Notes under the pieces: model-generated | Database searches by the model: none | What the model was told of the DNA's origin: nothing | The model's input: the letters and a program-made list of their open reading frames with translations, nothing else | From: Pirellulales bacterium | Lineage (GTDB): Bacteria; Planctomycetota; Planctomycetia; Pirellulales; Thermoguttaceae | Assembly (NCBI GenBank): GCA_030605745.1 | Contig: JAUWHT010000306.1 | Location: 1-6,899 of the forward strand | Direction: 5' to 3' | DNA: 6,899 bases | Made by a program: the position numbers and the translations under genes | Part shown: positions 1-4,902 of the stretch, piece after piece | Layout of the letters: each line of letters begins with the position of its first letter | Numbering within the stretch: position 1 is the first letter of the stretch

Positions 1-141
1 TCTTTCACCTCCATGTGTTGTACACCGTTATCGGCGTTCGCCTGTGGAGGTCTTGAGCTAATGTGGCGCTGTCATACTAATACCGCCTACGGCGGACACG
101 CCCGTAAACGGGCGTAAGTTCGCTGTTCCACTGACAATACG

Positions 142-201
142 ACCCCAGAGCACTTAAATCGATGACTGGAGTCGCCTCCTACAAACGATTTCGTCTGGGG
201 T
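142..201 (+). ncRNA. Three-tier stem-loop in the rplY leader
   Basis: ACCCCAGA (142-149) is exactly complementary to TCTGGGGT (194-201). Nested inside it, AAATCG (156-161) pairs with CGATTT (186-191), and GGAG (168-171) pairs with CTCC (176-179) around a 4-base loop. The stems are joined by asymmetric internal loops: 6 bases on the left and 2 on the right between the first two stems, then 6 on each side. Eighteen Watson-Crick pairs nested in 60 bases of non-coding DNA is the strongest single structural signal of the leader. No T-tract follows, so it does not look like a terminator. Whether it is an independent RNA or part of the rplY mRNA cannot be decided from sequence. Confidence 0.5.
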
Positions 202-218
202 TGAAATCCTTGGAGATT

Positions 219-242
219 CGGTCAGAATGGTTGGTTTGACCG
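219..242 (+). promoter_or_regulatory. Hairpin just upstream of the rplY ribosome binding site
   Basis: CGGTCA (219-224) and TGACCG (237-242) form a perfect 6-bp stem. A G-U pair (225/236) and an A-U pair (226/235) can extend it around an 8-base loop. It ends 15 bases before the GAGGA ribosome binding site (258-262). This spacing would suit an element that affects ribosome access, or an operator palindrome in DNA. The two readings cannot be separated here. Confidence 0.4.
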
Positions 243-257
243 TGTGTGATAATCATC

Positions 258-262
258 GAGGA
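258..262 (+). promoter_or_regulatory. Ribosome binding site of rplY
   Basis: GAGGA lies 5 bases before the ATG at 268. It supports this start over other in-frame codons, and the L25 domain begins within a few residues of it. Confidence 0.7.
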
Positions 263-267
263 CGTCG

Positions 268-900
268 ATGGCCGAACAACTGAACGTGGAAATCCGCCAA
301 ACCCGGGGAAAACGCGACTGCCGGCGGCTGAGAAAGGTCGGCAGCATCCCGGCTGTGCTCTATGGGCACGGCCAGGAAAACGTCTGCCTGAGCGTCCCGG
401 CCGAGCAACTCAAGGGGTTGGTGCAGCACGGCAGCCGGCTGGCCGATCTGACCGGCGCGGTCAACGAGTCGGCCTTCATTCGCGAGGTGCAGTGGGATAC
501 TTGGGGAGTGGACGTGCTGCACGTCGATTTCACCCGGATTTCGGCCCACGAGAAGGTCGAAGTGCGGGTGCCGCTGGAACTGCGTGGCGAGGCCCCCGGC
601 GTTAAACAGGGGGGAGTGGTCGAGCAATTGATCCACGACGTCGAGCTTAGCTGCCCGGCCTCGGCCATCCCCGAAAAAATCGAGGTGAACATCAATCACT
701 TGAGACTAGGCGATTCTGTAGCCGTCGCCGAACTGGACTTGCCAAATGGGGCAACCGTGCTGGTCAGTCCGGAAGTCGTGGTCGTCCACTGCACCGAGCC
801 GGTCGAAGCCCCGGAAGAGGAAGCAGCCGAGGCGGTATCCGGCGAACCGGAAGTGATCGGTGCCAAGGAAGAAGAGGAACAAAAAACGGAGAAAAAGTGA
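268..900 (+). CDS. rplY: Large ribosomal subunit protein bL25 (CTC/TL5 long form)
   Basis: This 210-residue protein belongs to the two-domain L25/CTC/TL5 family, which binds 5S rRNA in the central protuberance of the 50S subunit. Residues about 1-92 form the L25 RNA-binding domain, with the landmarks GSIPAVLYGHG (25-35) and LHVDFTRIS (84-92). Residues about 93-176 form the C-terminal beta-rich domain seen in CTC and TL5, including a typical VPLELRGEAPGVKQGGV segment (101-117). The last ~35 residues are a low-complexity tail rich in Glu and Lys, probably disordered. The start is fixed by ATG 268 and GAGGA 5 bases upstream. The gene is first in a plus-strand cluster and is preceded by a highly structured leader. 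pth follows after 33 bases, a pairing common in bacteria. Assignment is firm from sequence; regulation by the leader is inference. Confidence 0.95.
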   Translation: MAEQLNVEIRQTRGKRDCRRLRKVGSIPAVLYGHGQENVCLSVPAEQLKGLVQHGSRLADLTGAVNESAFIREVQWDTWGVDVLHVDFTRISAHEKVEVRVPLELRGEAPGVKQGGVVEQLIHDVELSCPASAIPEKIEVNINHLRLGDSVAVAELDLPNGATVLVSPEVVVVHCTEPVEAPEEEAAEAVSGEPEVIGAKEEEEQKTEKK

Positions 901-933
901 ACCGCAAACCGGTGGGTGCGGGGATGAAGACTG

Positions 934-1491
934 ATGAAACTCGTGGTAGGGCTGGGCAATCCGGGCCGCCGGTACCGAGGAACCCGACACAACGTCGGTT
1001 TCGCCGTGCTGGCCGAGTTGGCCCAAAGGTTCGGCTGTGGCGCTGCGAAATCGAAGTTTCACGGAGAAGTTGTCGAAGCCGATCTGGACGGCCGCAAGGC
1101 CCTGCTCTTAAGCCCGACAACCTTCATGAACAACAGCGGCACCAGCGTCCAGGAGGCAAAGAACTTTTACAAGGTACCGAATGAAGACTTGCTGGTCCTG
1201 TGCGACGACCTGAACCTGCCGGTGGGCAAGCTGCGGTTTCGCCCCGGTGGATCCTCGGGCGGCCAGAAAGGGTTGGAGGACACCGTCCGTCGGCTGGGAA
1301 CCGAAGACTTCCCGCGACTTCGCATCGGCATCGGCTGGGCGCCGGAAGGCTGGGATTGGGCCGATTACGTGCTCAGCAAGTTCACCAAGCAGGAGGCTGC
1401 CGAGATGGAGCAGGCCGTCTGCGAGGCGGCCGACGCCGTGGTCGTTTGGGCCTGCGAAGGTATCGACTTCTGCATGAATCAGTACAATTAG
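934..1491 (+). CDS. pth: Peptidyl-tRNA hydrolase
   Basis: This 185-residue cytoplasmic enzyme cleaves the ester bond of peptidyl-tRNAs that drop off ribosomes, recycling the tRNA. The family signature is clear: GLGNPG (6-11), the catalytic histidine in TRHNVGF (His19, matching E. coli His20), Asn9 (E. coli Asn10), TTFMNNSG with Asn66 (E. coli Asn68), and the aspartate of CDDLNLPVG (Asp91, E. coli Asp93). One difference stands out. The usual GGHNG segment reads GGQKG (109-113), so the positions of E. coli His113 and Asn114 are Gln111 and Lys112. Length is normal for the family. The ATG at 934 starts directly at the conserved MKLVVGLGNPG; only a loose GGGGA (920-924) lies upstream. It sits 33 bases after rplY and 18 bases before rpsF, so it is probably co-transcribed. 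The enzyme should be active since the catalytic triad-like residues are intact. Confidence 0.95.
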   Translation: MKLVVGLGNPGRRYRGTRHNVGFAVLAELAQRFGCGAAKSKFHGEVVEADLDGRKALLLSPTTFMNNSGTSVQEAKNFYKVPNEDLLVLCDDLNLPVGKLRFRPGGSSGGQKGLEDTVRRLGTEDFPRLRIGIGWAPEGWDWADYVLSKFTKQEAAEMEQAVCEAADAVVVWACEGIDFCMNQYN

Positions 1492-1496
1492 CATAC

Positions 1497-1501
1497 GAGG
1501 A
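1497..1501 (+). promoter_or_regulatory. Ribosome binding site supporting the TTG start of rpsF
   Basis: GAGGA lies 8 bases before TTG 1510 and is the same motif as before rplY. It supports the TTG start; the first in-frame ATG (1534) would remove the beginning of the first S6 strand. Confidence 0.6.
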
Positions 1502-1509
1502 CCGAAATC

Positions 1510-1956
1510 TTGGCACAAAACGTCTACGAAGGTATGTGCATCCTGGACACCAGCCGCTACGGGCGCGACCCGGAGTCGGTTTCGGGCCAGATTGCCCAGA
1601 TGATCGAGCAGGCCGGCGGCGAGATGCTGGTCAGCCGCTTGTGGGAAGAACGCCGCCTGGCGTACCCGATCAAAGGGCATCGCAAAGGAATCTACTGGCT
1701 GACCTACTTCCGGCTCGACGGCAACCGGTTGGCCGAAATCCAGCGTAAGTGCCAACTCAGCGAGGACATTCTCCGGGCGCTATTCCTGAAGGTCGAACCG
1801 CGGATCGTCGACGCCCTGGTGGGTCATGCGCAGGCCGACCCTGCCGGTGGGGCGGATGAGGACGCAGACAAAGATAAAGACAAAGCCCAGGTCGAGGCAA
1901 AGGTTGATTCACCACCAAAACCAGAGAAAGAAGGAGTTAGCAATGGCGAGCTATAA
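1510..1956 (+). CDS. rpsF: Small ribosomal subunit protein bS6
   Basis: This 148-residue protein is ribosomal protein S6, which binds the 30S platform with S18. The S6 fold covers residues about 4-104, with NVYEGMCIL as the first strand and the hallmark RRLAYPIKGHRKGIYWLTYFR around residues 48-68. A charged, alanine- and proline-containing tail of ~40 residues (about 108-148, including DEDADKDKDK) extends beyond the fold and is probably disordered. The start codon is TTG, chosen because the S6 strand begins at residue 4 and a GAGGA motif is well placed; an ATG start at 1534 would cut the fold. The gene follows pth by 18 bases and its last 14 bases overlap the start of ssb, so translation of the two is probably coupled. 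rpsR, the usual S18 partner gene, is not nearby. Confidence 0.94.
   Translation: MAQNVYEGMCILDTSRYGRDPESVSGQIAQMIEQAGGEMLVSRLWEERRLAYPIKGHRKGIYWLTYFRLDGNRLAEIQRKCQLSEDILRALFLKVEPRIVDALVGHAQADPAGGADEDADKDKDKAQVEAKVDSPPKPEKEGVSNGEL
1931..1936 (+). promoter_or_regulatory. Ribosome binding site of ssb inside rpsF
   Basis: AAGGAG, the strongest Shine-Dalgarno match in the window, lies 6 bases before ATG 1943 and inside the rpsF coding region. It fixes the ssb start, since the frame remains open further upstream. Confidence 0.8.
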
Positions 1957-2407
1957 CCGTGTGATCCTGGTCGGGAATCTCACGCGCGATCCGGAGCTGC
2001 GCTATATTCCCAGCGGCACGGCGGTGACCGACATCGGGCTGGCCGTCAACGATCGACGGAAAAACGCAAATGGAGAGTGGGTAGAAGACACCACGTTTGT
2101 CGATGTCACCCTATGGGCTCGGCAGGCCGAGGTGGCCAGCGAGTACCTCAGCAAGGGATCGCCCGTGCTGATTGAGGGCCGGCTGAAGTTCGACCAGTGG
2201 GAACAGGAAGGCCAGAAACGGTCGAAGCTGAAGGTGGTCGGCGAGCGGATGCAGATGTTGGGCACCCGTGGCGGCGGCGGTGGTGGTGGTGGTCAGCCGG
2301 CCCCACAGCAGGATTCGGAGTACAGCCAACCGGCCGGGCCGGAAGACCAGTACGATCCGGGTCCCGGCCCCCAAGAATCCCCCGGCGGCAGCGATATTCC
2401 GTTCTAG
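1943..2407 (+). CDS. ssb: Single-stranded DNA-binding protein
   Basis: This 154-residue SSB coats single-stranded DNA during replication, recombination and repair and recruits partner proteins. Residues 1 to about 107 form the OB fold, beginning with the classic NRVILVGNLTRDPELRY (5-21) and including FVDVTLWARQAE (52-63) and the GSPVLIEGRLKFDQWE strand region (72-87). A run of eight glycines (110-117) opens a flexible Gly/Pro/Gln-rich linker. The protein ends in DIPF, the acidic and hydrophobic tip that binds DNA-metabolism partners in bacterial SSBs. The start is ATG 1943 because AAGGAG is ideally placed and the OB fold starts there; an in-frame ATG at 1826 would only add residues from the rpsF reading. 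The gene overlaps rpsF by 14 bases. Its TAG stop lies in the first arm of the hairpin that follows. Confidence 0.96.
   Translation: MASYNRVILVGNLTRDPELRYIPSGTAVTDIGLAVNDRRKNANGEWVEDTTFVDVTLWARQAEVASEYLSKGSPVLIEGRLKFDQWEQEGQKRSKLKVVGERMQMLGTRGGGGGGGGQPAPQQDSEYSQPAGPEDQYDPGPGPQESPGGSDIPF
2270..2293 (+). repeat. GGC/GGT triplet repeat encoding polyglycine in ssb
   Basis: Three GGC codons followed by five GGT codons make an uninterrupted run of eight glycines at the start of the SSB linker. Such a short triplet repeat could vary in length between strains without breaking the frame; only this one copy can be seen here. Confidence 0.7.
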
Positions 2408-2464
2408 GGATTGGGGATTAGAGATTGGAACTTGCCACCAATCCCTAATCCCTAATCCCTTTTT
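2406..2464 (+). terminator. Terminator-like hairpin between ssb and rplI, built of 7-base repeats
   Basis: The left arm (2406-2428) and right arm (2438-2460) are complementary over 23 positions, with one G-U pair and one A-C mismatch, around a 9-base loop. Five T residues (2460-2464) follow. This is the classic layout of a factor-independent terminator for transcription coming from ssb. The arms are also degenerate 7-base repeats: TAGGGAT-like units on the left and CTAATCC-like units on the right. The ssb stop codon TAG (2405-2407) forms part of the first unit. It could end transcription, attenuate read-through to rplI, or simply be a repeat element that happens to look like a terminator. Confidence 0.6.
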
Positions 2465-2506
2465 GCCCACTTTGGTTGCGGCCCCAAGCAGCCTTATGAG
2501 AGTTCC

Positions 2507-3076
2507 ATGACCAAGACGAAAACCCCCAAGAAGCGAAAGATTCCCCATCGCAGCAAGCGGCTCCCCAAGGGTCCACACGGCGGGATCGAACTGCTGCTGG
2601 TCCAGCACGTGGAGCAGCTTGGCCGGCAAGGGGACGTGGTCGAGGTCCGCCCCGGCTACGCCAACAACTATCTGCTGCCCCAGGGGCTGGCCACCGTTGC
2701 CACCGAGCACCACAAACGAATGGTCGAAAAGCACAAGGCCCAACTGGAGGCGATCGAGAAGGCCCGACTTGCCGATCTCCAGGCCCTGGCCAAGCGGCTC
2801 GCACACCTGAGCGTGACCATCGAGGCCAACGCTAACGAGGACGGTCACCTCTACGGCTCGGTCGGCGCGGCGGAAATCGTCAATGCACTGAAGCGCAGCA
2901 AGATCACCATCGCGCAGGACCAGGTCCGGCTGACCGGCCCGCTAAAGGAACTCGGCCTGTATACGATCAAGATCCACGTCGGCCACGACATCGACAGCGA
3001 AGTGAAGATATGGGTTGTTCCCTCGGTGACCGACGACGAGCCGGAAGGTCAAAAACCAGAGGAACTACTCACGTGA
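2507..3076 (+). CDS. rplI: Large ribosomal subunit protein bL9 with basic N-terminal extension
   Basis: This 189-residue protein is L9, which binds 23S rRNA near the L1 stalk through its N-domain and projects a second domain on a long helix. The N-domain spans about residues 27-70, with GDVVEVRPGYANNYLLPQG (42-60). The linker helix runs about 67-100 and is rich in Lys, Glu and Ala. The C-domain runs about 101-172, with NANEDGHLYGSV (108-119) and KELGLYTIKIHV (147-158). Two features differ from the usual ~150-residue form. A 26-residue, very basic extension precedes the normal start (12 of its first 25 residues are Lys, Arg or His), and a short acidic tail follows the C-domain. No in-frame ATG lies near the canonical start, so the extension seems genuine. 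The site before ATG 2507 is weak (GAGAG at 2498-2502). The stop overlaps the GTG of ilvB. Confidence 0.93.
   Translation: MTKTKTPKKRKIPHRSKRLPKGPHGGIELLLVQHVEQLGRQGDVVEVRPGYANNYLLPQGLATVATEHHKRMVEKHKAQLEAIEKARLADLQALAKRLAHLSVTIEANANEDGHLYGSVGAAEIVNALKRSKITIAQDQVRLTGPLKELGLYTIKIHVGHDIDSEVKIWVVPSVTDDEPEGQKPEELLT
3058..3064 (+). promoter_or_regulatory. Ribosome binding site of ilvB inside rplI
   Basis: AGAGGAA lies 8 bases before GTG 3073. It favours this GTG over the in-frame ATG at 3010, which would place 21 extra unrelated residues over the end of rplI. Confidence 0.7.
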
Positions 3077-4857
3077 CCACTATCGCCAAGAACAACGAGC
3101 AAAAGAAACAGACCGCCGCCCAGCCGATCAGCGGTGCCGATATCTGTATACAGGTCCTGGTCAATCACGGTGTGGATACGGTTTTTGCCTACCCGGGCGG
3201 GGCCAGTATACCGTTGCACCAGGCGCTTACCCGGTTCCGCGACCGGGTGCGTGTGATCCTGCCGCGGCACGAGCAGGGCGGGGGGTTCGGCGCCCAGGGA
3301 TACGCCCGAACCACCGGAAAAATCGGCGTCTGCATGGCCACCAGCGGCCCCGGGGCCACTAACCTGCTGACCACGCTGGCCGACGCCAAGCTGGACAGCA
3401 TTCCCGTGCTGGCCATTACCGGCCAAGTCGGCACGCCGGTGATCGGCACCGACGCCTTCCAGGAGACCCCCACCGTCGAGGTCGCCCGTAGTGTGACTAA
3501 GCATCACTATCTGGTAACCGACGTGAAGGACATAGCGCGGGTGGTCCGCGAGGCGTTTCATGTAGCCACCACCGGCCGGAAGGGGCCGGTGCTAATCGAT
3601 CTACCCAAGAACATCCAACTCGCCCAGACCGCGCCCGACTACGATTGCCCTATGGACCTGCCCGGCTATCACGTGGATGATCGGACGGCCACGCCGGCGG
3701 AGATTGAGCAGATGGCGGCGATGATCCGCAGCAGCAAGCGGCCGGTGATCTACGCCGGCGGCGGGGTCGTTTCGGCCGATGCCGGTGAGGAACTGGCCAA
3801 ACTGGTCCGCAAAACGAACATCCCGGTGACCACCACGCTGACCGGCCTGGACTGCTTCCCCGGCGACCATCCGCTCTCGCTGAACATGCTGGGCATGCAC
3901 GGCAGTATCTATGCCAACTACGCGGTCGACCAGTGCGACCTGCTGCTGGCGTTCGGCGTGCGGTTCGACGATCGGGTGACCGGCAAGGTGTCGGAGTTCG
4001 CCAAACACGCCAAGATCGTGCACGTCGAGATCGATCCTTCGGAGGTAAACAAGATCAAGCAGGCCGACCTGCCGATCATCAGCGACGTGCGATACGCCCT
4101 GGCCGAGCTGAACCGGCAGGTCCGGCCGCCCGAGGACCTTACCGAGTGGCACAAACAGATCGCCGCCTGGAAGAAGGCCGAGCCGTTCGGCTACAACCAG
4201 CAGTTCGACGGCATCCTGCCCCAGCACGCGATCCATGAGCTTTGGAAGTTGACCCGGGACCGCGAGACGATCATCACCACGGGCGTGGGCCAGCACCAGA
4301 TATGGGCGGCCCAGTTCTACAAGTTCCGCCGTCCGCGGACACATGCCACCAGCGGCGGCCTGGGTACGATGGGCTTCGGCCTGCCGTCAGCCATCGGAGC
4401 CAAAGCGGCCCATCCCGATAAGCTGGTAATCGACATCGACGGCGACGGAAGCCTGCTGATGAACATCCAGGAAATGGCCACCAGCTTCTGCGAAAAGCTG
4501 CCGGTCAAAGTGATGCTGCTGAACAACATGCACCTGGGCATGGTCGTCCAGTGGGAGGACCGCTTCCACGAGGCCAACCGCGCCCATACCTATCTGGGCC
4601 CGATCGACCATCCAGAGGCGACCGGCCAGGGCGACGGGATCACGCCACAGGAGCGATATCCCGATTTCGTAGCCATCGCCGCCGGCTTCGGCTGGCCGGG
4701 CCGGTCAGTCAGCAAGAAGTCAGAGTTGACCGACGCGCTGAAACAGATGATCGACGCCCCGGGCTCCTTCCTCCTCGACGTGCAGATCCCATACCAGGAG
4801 CACGTGCTGCCAATGATCCCATCGGGAATGACGGTCAAGGACCTGATTAAGGAATAA
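3073..4857 (+). CDS. ilvB: Acetolactate synthase, large catalytic subunit (plant-like sequence)
   Basis: This 594-residue thiamine-diphosphate enzyme condenses two pyruvates, or pyruvate with 2-oxobutyrate, in the first common step of valine, leucine and isoleucine synthesis. In order, it shows the N-terminal ThDP domain with PGGAS and catalytic Glu67 in RHEQGG, the central FAD-related domain with FGVRFDDRVTGK, and the C-terminal ThDP domain with GDGS (457-460) and the paired Asn484-Asn485 of the metal site. Several stretches (RHEQGG, IGTDAFQETP, QWEDRF, ANRAHTYLG, QEHVLPMIPSG) match plant enzymes as I remember them more closely than the E. coli ones. A segment after YLG (about 510-530) is roughly 11 residues longer than in plants. 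The start is GTG, four bases overlapping the rplI stop, with AGAGGAA upstream. No regulatory subunit gene (ilvN) follows; the next gene is convergent. Confidence 0.95.
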   Translation: MTTIAKNNEQKKQTAAQPISGADICIQVLVNHGVDTVFAYPGGASIPLHQALTRFRDRVRVILPRHEQGGGFGAQGYARTTGKIGVCMATSGPGATNLLTTLADAKLDSIPVLAITGQVGTPVIGTDAFQETPTVEVARSVTKHHYLVTDVKDIARVVREAFHVATTGRKGPVLIDLPKNIQLAQTAPDYDCPMDLPGYHVDDRTATPAEIEQMAAMIRSSKRPVIYAGGGVVSADAGEELAKLVRKTNIPVTTTLTGLDCFPGDHPLSLNMLGMHGSIYANYAVDQCDLLLAFGVRFDDRVTGKVSEFAKHAKIVHVEIDPSEVNKIKQADLPIISDVRYALAELNRQVRPPEDLTEWHKQIAAWKKAEPFGYNQQFDGILPQHAIHELWKLTRDRETIITTGVGQHQIWAAQFYKFRRPRTHATSGGLGTMGFGLPSAIGAKAAHPDKLVIDIDGDGSLLMNIQEMATSFCEKLPVKVMLLNNMHLGMVVQWEDRFHEANRAHTYLGPIDHPEATGQGDGITPQERYPDFVAIAAGFGWPGRSVSKKSELTDALKQMIDAPGSFLLDVQIPYQEHVLPMIPSGMTVKDLIKE

Positions 4858-4873
4858 GGTTACCAAAGTGAAG

Positions 4874-4902
4874 TCGGAATCCCAAATCCGAATTCCGAAT
4901 TA
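4874..4902. repeat. Short 7-base-period repeat in the convergent gap after ilvB
   Basis: The 45-base gap between ilvB and the convergent ATPase gene holds units AATCCCA (4878-4884), AATCCGA (4885-4891), ATTCCGA (4892-4898) and a partial ATTA. TCGGAAT (4874-4880) and ATTCCGA (4892-4898) are perfect inverted repeats with an 11-base loop. There is no clear T-tract on either strand, so a bidirectional terminator is possible but weak. Confidence 0.45.

Larger units (their letters stand above)
7..242 (+). promoter_or_regulatory. Structured 5' leader upstream of rplY (candidate cis-regulatory RNA)
   Basis: This stretch has no convincing ORF but contains a series of inverted repeats on the rplY sense strand. 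Domain 1 is closed by ACCTCCA (7-13) with TGGAGGT (45-51) and holds two small hairpins (15-25 and 33-42). Domain 2 holds two tight hairpins, CCGCC-TAC-GGCGG (83-95) and ACGCCCG-TAAA-CGGGCGT (98-115), and may be closed by TGTCA (70-74) with TGACA (132-136). Domain 3 is three stacked stems: 142-149/194-201 (8 bp), 156-161/186-191 (6 bp) and 168-171/176-179 (4 bp). Domain 4 is CGGTCA (219-224) with TGACCG (237-242), extendable by two pairs. The rplY ribosome binding site at 258-262 follows directly and is not inside a stem. I recognise no known riboswitch, tmRNA, 6S, SRP or RNase P signature. Autogenous control of rplY through its leader is known in Escherichia coli, so a ribosomal-protein leader is one possibility. 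Function here is inference. Confidence 0.45.

Noticed and set aside
13..117. Possible 34-residue upstream ORF in the rplY leader starting at ATG 13
   Set aside because: No ribosome binding site; its 3' half is the two hairpins at 83-115, and the composition looks like chance reading of structured RNA.
196..210. tRNA T-arm-like segment (TTGAAAT loop)
   Set aside because: The loop lacks the conserved TTC, the stem needs several G-U pairs, and no acceptor or anticodon arm can be built around it.
245..253. Extended -10 promoter-like TGTGATAAT just before rplY
   Set aside because: No suitable -35 at the right spacing, and a start at about 260 would cut off the ribosome binding site at 258-262.
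1108..1755. Long minus-strand open frame (215 codons) across pth and rpsF
   Set aside because: It lies opposite two clear conserved genes and resembles no protein; high G+C coding DNA often leaves the opposite strand open.
2111..2848. Long minus-strand open frame (245 codons) across ssb and rplI
   Set aside because: It reads through the hairpin repeat and opposite two conserved genes, with no recognisable domain.
3010..3072. Longer ilvB starting at ATG 3010
   Set aside because: It would overlap the rplI end by 67 bases and add residues unlike the family; GTG 3073 has a good ribosome binding site.
3601..4344. Long minus-strand open frame (247 codons) within ilvB
   Set aside because: It is antisense to the well-conserved acetolactate synthase frame and has no start signal or family resemblance.
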